Of a stretch of 64,000 nucleotides of DNA, positions 22,601 to 32,547 are shown one piece after another. The first letter of the stretch is position 1; each line of letters starts with the position of its first letter. The position numbers and the translations under genes are program-made. Under the pieces are notes generated by a model. The model worked only from the letters and a program-made list of their open reading frames with translations, ran no database searches and was not told where the DNA came from. Source of the DNA: Branchiostoma floridae (Eukaryota; Chordata; Leptocardii; Amphioxiformes; Branchiostomatidae); contig NC_049994.1 of assembly GCF_000003815.2 (NCBI RefSeq), positions 17,630,981-17,694,980 on the forward strand, given 5' to 3'.

Positions 22601-25600
22601 ACAAATGATCTCCACAGGAACAAGCTGCTGATCCTCTGCAACCCTGACAATCCCAGTAAGTATCTTCTCCAAGACTGTCCCGATGTCTTAAGAAATAGAG
22701 TATCACATAAGGTTAGCTTGTTAGTTAAGTCCATGAAAAAATGTCTTTTGAAACATCAATTGCACTGGTTAACAAAAAATCATCATTCATTTAGCATACT
22801 TGAGTTTATTCATTTCATATCTGCCTGCCTGCTTTTAAGTCTCTAACAATGTGGGTGTTCTGCCAATGCAATTCAGTAATTAATTAGAAATATATTGCTA
22901 AGCTAATTGTAGTTATTATGATGCTAATTAAGGGTATTTTTCAATCCATTATCTGTTAACGACACTTTTTTATGAACAGAAGTCAAAATTTAATGTATTT
23001 TGTATCTTGACAAAAATTGTAAAAATGAAGAAGTTTTGAGAATTAGAGAAAAAATATGCTTGAATGTCGACCAAGCTTATTGTCATGCACAGTCACGGTT
23101 GTCATGAAATGTGTAACTCAGGTAATGTTTAACTTCTTGCCCAAAAGGGACATAACTTGTATTCAAAGAAAGAAAAATATATAAATACAGGATTTCTTTA
23201 ATCAAGTCTAGAGGGAACTGTGTAACAAGTATACAGTAATACGACAGTATATTATAGTGTCACCCTATGCTTACTTCAGATCAGGGCTCTAGCCAGCGTC
23301 CGTTTTTCCGTCAATTGACGGAAATTTGCTGCGTCTGACGGAAAAATTTTAAAACCAATCCGTCAACCTTGACAGACAAAAATCCTTGGTGGAAGCTACA
23401 GGTGGCTTGGGGACGCCGTCCACGGCCGTAAAAGCCACACACTGTTTGCTTTGCTATTGTTATGATTGTTGACAATGTGTGTCGGCGCCCTTTCGCATAC
23501 GATAATCTCATTACAACCCGTTTTTCAAGGTCTCAGTTCAGTCCTTCTAATTAATTTTCGCGGTTTTCGCGACGATTGTAATTGGCTGACGGAAAAAAAT
23601 TTCGAGCTGGCTAAAGCCCTGCATCAGATACATACAGTAATTGGAATAGATACTGTAGTACCCATTGTACTCATTATATAGTTATAATTCTTTATTTACT
23701 ATAGCACCAGTACTGAGTAGTGTTGTAGCTATGTAGCAACAGGCAATTGGCAGAACACCAAGTAGCTCAACCCTCTTCCTCCCTCCAGTTTATTTGCTTG
23801 CAAATTAAAGTACCTGCCAAATTTTCAGTTGCAATTTTGCAGTGTTGCTTATTTATTATGAAACATGTAAAAGTGTCAAAAGGGAAAGTTGTAGCAATTT
23901 TAGGAACTGTTACACAGTTACAGTAGTCTATGAAAGAGTCACATTTTTGCAGACAATTTAATCATGATCAGAAGAGATCTTTATGAGTGTAAGCTGACAT
24001 GTAGCTAACTGAAAGTCAGATGTATTGTTGAGGAGTCATGATTTTGGCAGTCATCTTTATTTTCAAAATAAGTACCCAAAAGTGAAAACAAAACTTGCAG
24101 CACGTCAAAGAGAGTTGCCATGTTAAGGTTTAGAGGTGACCAGTAAGAAAACGTGTATTATTAGATAATTGAAACAACAAGGAAAAAGAGAGAAAAACAA
24201 AACAAAAATGGACTTCTTTTTTTAAGTTCATGATTATAGATACTTTCTCTGAATCATCATCGTAAAATTCTGCCACATGAACCATCACCAGGGAGAGTAG
24301 GACCAGATTCTTTGAATACCTTCCACAAACATACAAAATCAATGAATCAAGCAACAGCATACAAAAGTAAAACAAAACTTGTTGCACACCAAAGACTTCA
24401 TTTGTATTAAGCAAGCTCCCAGATGTTGCCCGAGGTTAGCGGGTTGAGTTGCGCCTGTGTGTTGTTCGGTCTCTACACTAACCTTTCCCGTTTTACCTAG
24501 CCGGGACGTGCTACAGCCAACACCAGCTGAAACAGCTCAGGTTGTGCCTCGGTGTTGCTTGTTGTTGTTTATTATATCATTGTGTAGTGTTTGTTTTAAA
24601 GTTACCGTGGCGATGGCCAATGCAATCAAGAACAGGCCAAATTTAAATTTTGTATCATTTTGTGTAAACTTTGTTTTAAATTTTCCTCGGCAATGGCCTA
24701 CGCAATTGTACAATTAAGAACAGGAAAGTTAGGTCAAATTTAGATTTTCTGTTTACATTTTGTGTTTTTTTTTTAAAATTTTCCATGGTAATAGCAAAAC
24801 TACTCAAGAACAAAAAAAGTTAGACCAAATTATCTGGATCCATTGAGCCAATCCTATACATGATGTATGAGAATATTTTGCTTCCTCTACATATTTTCTT
24901 TTTTTCATTCATTTTAAGGACGACTGTTTGATACCAAAATTGCCCAAACCTTTGGCCTGTACGAGCATTTTGATTTCAGTTTTTTTTTTCTTTTATGGGG
25001 TTTGTTTTTTAAAGACAATCTACAGATGTACAGTAAATGCTAAATCAAAGTCACTTACAATTTCTAGAATGTAACATTGTCATGTCTTCATATTTGGGGG
25101 GGTCAGTTTTTGCTGATTTTTGTTGACAATTTTTTTCATACCATGCGGGCAATCACATGATGCTCCTTTTTATTTTTTTTATTTTTGGAAATCAAAATAA
25201 TTTGAAACCTTGCTGTGTTTTTAAACCAGATTGGTTTGAGTGTCCAACCCCTTTTTATGCTAAGTATAATTGATAATTATCATAAAAGTATGTATATAAT
25301 GTATAAATTGACTTGTTCTCTGTATCTTGGTTCAGGTCAGTGACATTTTTCCGTTTTCTCTTTTCAGTTCCACGTTGAGGAAACACGGTATCGTGGTGTT
25401 GAGCGATGAGATCTACGCCAGGTTGCACTACACCGACAACCATGAGACCATCGCCAAGGTTTGTCAGTCGTTATTTGATTAGTCTTGTAAGACAAGTTGT
25501 CCCTGGAAGAACAGCATCATAATGAAATCCTCACAGCACTTAAAATTGAAAATGGTGTATGGTAAACTGGATTTGCTGCTATTGTTACAAACTTTGTGCC

Positions 25601-28600
25601 AAAGAGTGGAGAAGAAGGATCCATTGCGACCCGTGAAGGCATCTCTGATGTCCACGTTCAAGGTTCAAGGTTGTGCCAAATAGCAAGTAGACAAAGTCAA
25701 GCGACTGATCTTGGAAATTTCAGAATTGTTTCAGGTAGCATTCACTACCTTTCGTCAGTGACTTATACAAAATGTACGATATGATACCAAGATAAACGGT
25801 AAAACACTGACGAAAGGTAGTCGATGATGTCTGAAACGTCTGACCGTTTCCAAAGTATATCCAGTTGCTTGAACACTGCTATTTGGTGTATCTTATTACC
25901 TCAATTAATGTCTAACCGCTATCGACGTGTTGCAGACTTTCTTTGTCTTTAAATCTCTAAAAGCTTGGACATCTTCTTGTTTCCAGTACTACCCGGAAGG
26001 AACCATCCTGTGTTCGGGGCTGTCCAAATGGGCCAGTGCTGGGGGATGGAGGGTAAGTTGAGTGACATCCATCACTCTTCTTCAGTATTGCTATAAATTC
26101 TAGCAATGCTGAAGAAGAGGGATGGATTTCATTTGAAACGTCCGGAAGTTTATCTTCTTGTAGGGGTGGAATTGCCTTTAGATATTGTTTACTTGGATGT
26201 CTAACCCTCATAAACGAATCCTTATCAGTGACCCCTGTTAGTTACAGTTAGCAATCTCGCTTTTAGATTAAAGTTCAAGCAATGATTATTATTCAAGTGC
26301 ACTTAAATAAAGTTTTGGGACCGCACTGTAAATACTTTGCATAAATCTGTCTGTACATATGTAAATACTTTATGTTTTTTGATCACATCTGAACTGTGAG
26401 CAGTGACACCTGTCCTGCAGTACAATGTCAAGCAGTCAGAATTGCCCTGAGGAAGGTGACAGACGGTCACAGAAATGTCGGTGTGACTAAAGCAATGGCT
26501 GTGTAAAAAGAGTCTCTTTATTTAGTGACGTACCAACCTAATGAAACTATTCCCGTATTCAAGTGCACTTGTTTCCCCTGCAGCTTGGGTACTGTGTCTA
26601 CCCCCGAGAGTTGGATCCACTGAGGTGTGCAGTGAAGAGTGCAGCCAGTCACACCTACTCTTGTGCCTCTGCGCCTATACAGTATGCTGCTGTGACCGTA
26701 AGTGCCCTAACCTAATCCTCACCTAAACCTAACCCTAACTGTAACCTAACACTCACCCTTTCCCTAACGCTAACCCTAACCCTAACCGTAGCCCCCGCAC
26801 CAGCATCAGCCCCCGCACCAGCATCATCCCCCGCACCAGCATCATCCCCCGCACCAGCATCAGCCCCCGCATCGGCCCCCGCACCAGCATCATCCCCCGC
26901 ACCAGCATCAGCCCCCGCATCGGCCCCCGCACCAGCATCAGCCCCCGCACCAGCATCAGCCCCCGCACCAGCATCATCCCCCGCGCCAGCCCCCGCACCA
27001 GCACCAGCACCGCACTCAGCATCAGCCCCCGCACCAGCACCAGCCCCCGCACCAGCATCAGCCCCAGCACCAGCCCCCACACCAGCCCCCACACCAGCAT
27101 CAGCCCCCACACCAGCACCAGCACCAGCACCAGCCCCCGCACCAGCACCAGCCCCCGCACCAGCATCAACCCCCGCACCAGCACCTAGCCCCACCCCAGC
27201 CCAAACCCCAATCCTAGCTCCACCAGCCTAAACTCCTGTGCCTCCACTGTTACTGTAAGTGAACCCTACCGTATTAACCTACACATGGTTTCAGAAAGTG
27301 AAGTGTTGTCAGATTCAAATAATTTTCTTCCCATTTATCAGTTTTCATCTTGTGAATAACTTCTTTTGAAGCTCAACTTTGAAATACCAAGAATTTAAGC
27401 AATATTTAATGTAGTTTAAATGATTAGTGACTCACAATTCATTTCTCCACCCCTGCAGTTGTTTAACTACAGTGATGAAGTACAGGAGTACCGGGCACAC
27501 TGTTCACGTATCCTGCAGGCCGTGGGGACATACAGCTGTAAGGAACTCAGGGCTGTAGGGGTGAAGGTGGTACAGCCAACGTCTGGGTACTACATACTGC
27601 CCAACTTTGAGGTGAGGTTCTCATGGATAGAAAGATAGGGACAGCAAGAGAGGGAGAAAGATAGAGACAGTGAGAGAGAGAAAGTGGGTAGCTACAGCTG
27701 TAAGAAACTTAGGGCAGTGGGGGTGAATAGAGTGGGTAGAGATAGGGAGAGAGAGAGAACAGGTGGGACATGAAAAGAGAAATAGAGGGACAGAGAGAAC
27801 GAGGCAGAAAGAGACGCAAAATGAGTGACAGACAAAAACAGACTAAAAGGGAAAGAGAAATTGAAAATTAAATTTAGTGGTCCTACAAACCTTCTCTGAA
27901 CTTCTACCTTTTTATGTCCTGTTGTCTGTACTTAGTATTTTTTTTCAATGTAGTTTTGTCACATTATACCTACCACAAACTGACAAAGGCCATAGTCTGT
28001 CCCTTAACATTTTGTCCTATATCGCAGGTGTTGCGGAAGTCACTGTCCAAGCGAGGCATCACCACCTGCACACAGATGTGTGAGGCACTGTTCGAGGAGG
28101 CCAGGGTTGCGGTAGGTATAAATTTTAAAAACTACTACATTGTATATTATCATAGATGTAAAACATAACAAAAGATGGTGGATGCCATCTAAAATGTCTG
28201 ACCGTTTCCAAAACCATATCCAGTTGCTTGTCAATGAGTAACTGATTTTTGGCGTACCTTATTACCTGGATGTCTAACCCTCATTGACGTACAAGTTGTA
28301 AGGTTTTTGTTCTTGTGTCTGCTTGTTTTGTGAGGGGAAATCTAAAAGTTGTGAGTTTTTGCGTGTTTCTACAGCTGATGGCCGGCGGCCCAGCCTTCCT
28401 GCGACCCCTGAATGAGTTCACCACCAGACTCTGCGTCATCGACTTCGATGGTGAGACAAAAATAGTTATCCCTTTAGATATGAAAATATGCTATAGATTT
28501 GGAATGTATTGTATATCTTACATTTAGATGTGTAATAGAAATTAGGCTTTGCTTCATCGACTTTGATGGTGAGACAAAAATTGTTATCTTCTTAGATATG

Positions 28601-29739
28601 TAAATATGCTATAGATTTGGAATATGTATTACATTTAGATTTGGAATAAAAAGATGCTAATGACCAGTTATTACTCAAAAGCATGGAAGTTTGTCAGTTT
28701 GGTTTAATACATTATGAACGGAGGAGGGGTTTGTAAGTAGTGGTAGAGGGGTCTATTGAGTGAGCAAGGTGGACAGAGTTAATCCAGAAATTTTCAAAAA
28801 CTTTGGAATTGATTTCTAGTTAGAAAATGTGCACACCAGTTTGGAAATTTGGACCCCACCACTTAATCATTCTGTACTTCCAGTTTTCTTTGCTCTCCAC
28901 ACCTGTTTGTGACTGTCAAATGTTCTACTTCTTCATTCTCAAGTCTTAAGCTTTTCTCTGCAAGATTAATTTTCTAGTTCATCAGATATTTATTCTTTTC
29001 CTTCCCTCCAGGGAGCCATGCTCTGAAGGCGAGTAAGAAGCTTGGCCTGGACGTGCCCCTGTCAGAAGAGTTTGTGAAGGAGTACTGTGGACAAACCTAT
29101 GATGGCATCCAGGTAAGACACAAGACCTGTGCTAAAGCTCTACCTTGTGTTTAGACCTTAAATCCAACCAAAACTTGTTGTTGTATTGATCTAACATTAT
29201 ACAGTGATCCTTCAGAGCTTGTGGTCTAGTGCCATCATCTCAGTCATAGTTTGTAATCCAAGTTTTTGTCACCATAGTTTAGTCTGTATTACTGCTTGAG
29301 GTGGACTACTGGGTCACTTCCTTTATGACCTCCAGTTGGCAGCAAGACTGACCTCTTATACAGGCTTTTGGAAAATTTGATTTTTTGTTGCTGAAATGTT
29401 GAAAAATGCAGAGCTGGAAGATCATCATAAAAACAGAGCCTTAGAAAAAATGTCTACTAAAAAATGGTACGCACAGTTTCAGGGAGGGAAGTTCAATGTA
29501 GTCAGGTCCAAGATTTCCTCCCAGCCCTCTGTTTTCAATCCTGTGGCCTTGCTGAAGTTTACTTTGAAGTAATAATATAATCCAGAAATCAAGGGAATAA
29601 AATTGGCGTGGCAGAGCATGTCATTGGTTATTGAAAGATCTAAGAATTTTCTTTTCTTCTGATCCTTTTTAAGTGTTGTGTTGATTTTCCTTCCCAGGCA
29701 CTGAAGAGGTGGGTCCAGACACAACTGGAAGCTGAGTAA
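19620..29739 (+). CDS. PLP-dependent class I/II aminotransferase (14 coding exons)
   Basis: Coding exons: 19620-19730, 20175-20277, 20804-20941, 21870-21997, 22592-22655, 24501-24540, 25368-25458, 25987-26052, 26584-26697, 27459-27611, 28028-28111, 28375-28450, 29012-29112, 29698-29739. All junctions are GT-AG and phases match, giving 1311 nt and 436 residues. The fold-type I signature is complete: VVVGPGSKEL in the small phosphate-binding loop region, NPDNPTGT (Asn180), SDEIY (Asp208 and Tyr211 facing the pyridine ring), and SGLSKW with Lys239 as the Schiff-base lysine. TTRLCVIDF near the end holds a candidate substrate-carboxylate arginine (Arg382). It should transfer an amino group between an amino acid and a 2-oxo acid; the substrate cannot be read from sequence. 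No targeting signal is obvious, so it is probably cytosolic. The ATG has an A-rich context with G at +4. It is divergently paired with the thioesterase cluster. Confidence 0.92.
20362..20579. mobile_element. DNA transposon-like MITE, TACTGTAAATGCA ends
   Basis: Left end TACTGTAAATGCATT and right end TGCATTTACAGTA are inverted repeats. The interior (GCGGTAGCAGCCTTGCACTGTAGTCTCTTACTGCCA) matches a second copy at 47733-47916. It lies in an aminotransferase intron. Confidence 0.8.
20580..20695. mobile_element. Fragment of the GGTAACC-ended MITE family
   Basis: GGACGGTGGTTTCTGAATTGCAAT ... CCCTAAATAA ... GGGTATAGGTTACCC corresponds to the right part of the element at 48868-49045. Confidence 0.45.
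21523..21576 (+). repeat. Partial upstream copy of aminotransferase exon 5
   Basis: CATCCTCCTGTTGTCTCCCTGCTGAACCACATACAAGCCCCAGTGTCACC repeats the first 50 or so bases of the exon at 21870-21997 with a few changes. It lacks the functional acceptor and the rest of the exon, so it is an exon relic. Confidence 0.85.
21606..21660. repeat. Short hairpin
   Basis: AAAGAACACACCAGCAGAAA and TTTTTGCTGGTGTGTTCTTT are complementary around a short loop, directly downstream of the exon relic. Confidence 0.7.
22022..22250 (+). repeat. Two downstream copies of the exon-5 end and its donor
   Basis: After the real exon end (21997) and a GTTT run, the last 70 or so bases of the exon plus the donor and GTTT run are repeated twice, at about 22031-22140 and 22148-22250. 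Both copies still spell the frame for HNVVVMPTTMEDEWRLTPEL and end GAG/GTTTGT or GAG/GTTGTT. Confidence 0.9.
26700..26790 (+). repeat. Interstitial telomere-like (CCCTAA)n repeat
   Basis: Degenerate CCTAACC/CTAACCCTAACC units, the complement of the TTAGGG animal telomere repeat, directly after the donor of exon 10. Confidence 0.75.
26791..27215 (+). repeat. 18-bp class minisatellite (GCCCCCGCACCAGCATCA)n
   Basis: More than twenty units of GCCCCCGCACCAGCATCA and shortened forms, some with CATCATCC. The minus-strand frame reading AGAGADAGAG and the frame MLVRGLMLVRG are produced by the repeat and are not genes. Confidence 0.95.
27688..27730 (+). repeat. Partial copy of aminotransferase exon 11
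   Basis: GCTACAGCTGTAAGAAACTTAGGGCAGTGGGGGTGAATAG matches TACAGCTGTAAGGAACTCAGGGCTGTAGGGGTGAAGG in the exon just upstream (27459-27611). It sits in a purine-rich GAGAGA stretch (27640-27860). Confidence 0.75.
28440..28655 (+). repeat. Tandem copy of the exon-13 end and donor
   Basis: CATCGACTTCGATG/GTGAGACAAAAAT and about 90 following intron bases recur at about 28553-28655 as CATCGACTTTGATG/GTGAGACAAAAAT. The second copy lacks the rest of the exon. Confidence 0.9.
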
Positions 29740-30773
29740 AAGAGGAGGTCTGAGAAACAAGCTTGATGTGACAGAGGGGAGGTTATTCCCAGAGGACCCA
29801 GAAAACAGGAGGAGGAGAAGAAATTGTTGTTTTGAATGTGCTTTGTGCTTACAATGTTAAAGGCTGTAACAGTTACAGTGTTGGAATAACAGTCAGTAGT
29901 TTCTATTTGTTGCACTGTACTGTCAAGCATGTCTCTTTCGACCATGTTAAGACTAGAGATTGAATGAAAATGGTCACAGTAAAATGGTGGTACATGCTTG
30001 AGACATGTAATTTTGAAAGTGGGGAAAATTGTCAAAGGGATCACCAGAAATTGTCCTTAAGTAGAGGCCAGCTGGTCCATAATGTAGAAATGGTCATGGG
30101 TAATGTAGTATGGTAGGGTTGACTGTACTTTGAAAATGTTGTATCAGTAGTTACACAAATTCTCAGGAAATTATACAGACACATATAAGTCAAATGGAAG
30201 TTACAGAGTTTACACGCATTTTCAAGCTGCTGTATTCATGTGTAGGTAAGGAGTTAAAAAATGGACAGATTTCTGATGTTACATTACTCAATGATTTTAT
30301 AGATTAAACATCAATTTGGAAGGGCTGTAATAATGTAAGAATGCTACACATTATGTATATTTTTGTAATTTGTCACCTCCACTGTTCACTTTACATCCCT
30401 TGCAAATGTAATGATTGTTGTCATATTCTGTTCCTGTGTTACAAACGTGTGTGGCTGTAGGACCACACATTTGAACAATGTTGCACTTAATTTTTTATAA
30501 TAACCTGCACATCAACTTTAAAGTTGCACCTTGTTTTTGTACAATTTCTATACAATTATATCAATTTTTTATCCAATATGAGATTATGTCACATTCTAAT
30601 GCAAACACTGGTGCACAATGTCATGAATATGAAGTATTACAAAATGAGTCTTTTTTGCCCCCCAAAAAACATTTTTGTGCAATTTACCATTTTAAGAAAT
30701 TATCATATTTCTGGTCTCAGTCCATCAACTGATCTTGGAAGCAAGTAATTTGACATGTCTGCCATATGATAGA

Positions 30774-30779
30774 AATAAA
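30774..30779 (+). terminator. Polyadenylation signal of the aminotransferase gene
   Basis: AATAAA about 1.03 kb after the TAA at 29737-29739, in an AT-rich stretch that would be the 3' untranslated region. It is the best candidate by eye; no other gene starts in between. Confidence 0.4.
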
Positions 30780-30835
30780 AATATCACACACCTCCATCTT
30801 GTCATGTATTTCATTCTAGAACTGGAGCTCAGTAG

Positions 30836-30960
30836 TGAGAATAAATAAATAAATGAATGAATGAATGAACCTTTATTGTACTTTTTTGCTCAACCGAGCT
30901 AAGTACAGGGCACAACAAAAACAAAACATACATGCAAAAATATGTAGATCTAGTCTATTA
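30836..30960 (-). mobile_element. SINE/LINE tail with (TGAA)n
   Basis: AATGAATGAATGAACCTTTATTGTAC...GAGCTAAGTACAGGGCA matches 41915-42000. Read on the minus strand it ends AATAAAGGTTCATTCATTCATT, i.e. a signal followed by a simple-repeat tail. Confidence 0.65.
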
Positions 30961-31317
30961 ACACAGAAGTTCGGCTTCATGTTTAATGAAACCCCTTTCC
31001 CTTCAGAAAAGACAGAATAAAAGTAGTGAGACCTGAATAGCAACTTTCTTCATACACAATCAAGTGTTTTATTCAACTAACATTTCGGCGACCATCTGGC
31101 ACATTTCTTGTCACATTTCTTACTTTAATTTCATGATAAAGCAAATCAGGTTTGGCACACACATTGCCCATTGTTAGCTATAGCTGATATGAGCATCTGA
31201 AGTAGAATAACTTAGTCTTAAAAAGATGTACAAGGAATTTGGAACATCTAATAGTATTCAAATATCTACAGTTACAAAATTGACGGTTTCATTGAAGTAT
31301 AGTACTAATTCAACTAG

Positions 31318-31530
31318 TGATGCCCCTATAGCTCAGCTAGTAGCGACCCCAACAGTTTAGCTCCTGGTTCCAATTGGTTGGTTACTCAGGTAGACCCCAG
31401 TTCAAGTCCCAGACGAGGACATCTCCATCGGATGTTACACCTTTTTTTGGAAGGGACGTATTTGAGGAGGTGCCTCAAGCTTGTTAAAGGGATTTTGGGC
31501 TAGCAACCCCCTTCTTGTGGAAATTAATAC
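31318..31530 (+). mobile_element. tRNA-derived SINE
   Basis: A-box-like TAGCTCAGCTAGTAGCG and B-box-like AGTTCAAGTCCCAG are too far apart and too mismatched for a working tRNA. They are followed by a SINE-like body (GACATCTCCATCGGATGTTACACC). Confidence 0.6.
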
Positions 31531-31807
31531 CCAGATACAGAAAAAGCAAGGAAACTGGCTAATCTATGCAGCCACTAGGCACTGCAAGATGCCATGGTAA
31601 TTCAACTGAATCTGGAAACTGTCTCATGGTAGTCATTTATACAGTAATAGATTGATACATTGGTACCAAAGTCTAAGAATGCATGTACTTTTTGCTGGAT
31701 GGGATTCCCGGTATCATTGTAAATGCGCCATCACCTGACAGTGTTACAACACTTTGACTATTGCTACCTGAGACACCTTGGACAAGAAGGTTACGGTTTA
31801 GTTGCCA

Positions 31808-31808
<1 letters not shown>

Positions 31809-31861
<53 letters not shown>
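31809..31861 (+). repeat. (GT)n microsatellite
   Basis: About 25 uninterrupted GT units in the spacer between the aminotransferase gene and gene C. Confidence 0.97.
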
Positions 31862-31863
<2 letters not shown>

Positions 31864-32547
31864 CACCAGAATGTGTGTGTGCGTGTCTGCCTGTCTGTGA
31901 ACAGCAAAACTGGAGAAGCTAAGGGTAGGGGTTAGGAAAACAAAGTTCCTTGCAACTTTCTAGGGTTCTGCAGCTGAACGTCCGGTTTGGACACTAACTG
32001 GAGTATGTTTGGGCCCCCTAGCGGCTTGTATTGGTGCTGTAGTAATTAATATTGTACAGTTACTATATATAGACTGTACATTCTGTGTACTATATATAGT
32101 TAATGCTCAGAGAACCTATCAATTTTTGATCACATATTATGGAAAATCAATTCGAGAAAGACTTGGGTTTATCCGATTTAAAATGTGAGGGGGTCGATGT
32201 CTAATCTATTAGTTAAGTGACTTAACCGACTCTATCCTACCGATATCTCTACCAGGTCATTGAACAATCGTCCTGACATTAGTCTGATTACACATTGACT
32301 GCAGCACAAGTTAGACTAAGTTGTCCCCAATACTCTTCACGACCTTCACGACTCAACATGTCTCACAATGAATGATTTTTTTCTTACATGTTTCTCCCTC
32401 ACAAATACTTCCTACAGTAAAAAGACAAAAAAAAATGTTAGCCTTCTTTCAAGAATCTAATCCAAGGATCATGGTAATACATGTGATAAGCTGTGAGTGA
32501 ATTTACATAGTCTACCACGTACACGTATGGATGACAACGTGAACATT

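Larger units (their letters stand above)
21054..28205 (+). ncRNA. Hammerhead-like motifs in aminotransferase introns (six sites)
   Basis: Six intronic sites follow the pattern CTGANGA or a variant, a hairpin, GAAA, and then (usually) (C/T)GTC: 21061-21093, 21758-21800, 25803-25842, 26105-26144, 26443-26481 and 28166-28198. The hairpin sequence differs between sites while pairing is kept (for example GATGTCTGACAGACATC, GGTCGGAGTCTTCGGCC, GATGGTGGATGCCATC). An extra A after CTGANGA departs from the hammerhead consensus. They are probably parts of retroelement copies rather than host RNAs. Confidence 0.4.

Noticed and set aside
26712-27194. A 160-residue frame of AGAGAD repeats and a 143-residue MLVRGL frame
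   Set aside because: Both are translations of the intronic minisatellite on the minus strand, inside an intron of the aminotransferase gene, with no splice or start support.
31318-31400. A tRNA gene
   Set aside because: A- and B-box matches are present but the cloverleaf cannot be closed, spacing is wrong, and a SINE-like body follows. The tRNA-like heads at 925, 40262 and 45190 were judged the same way.
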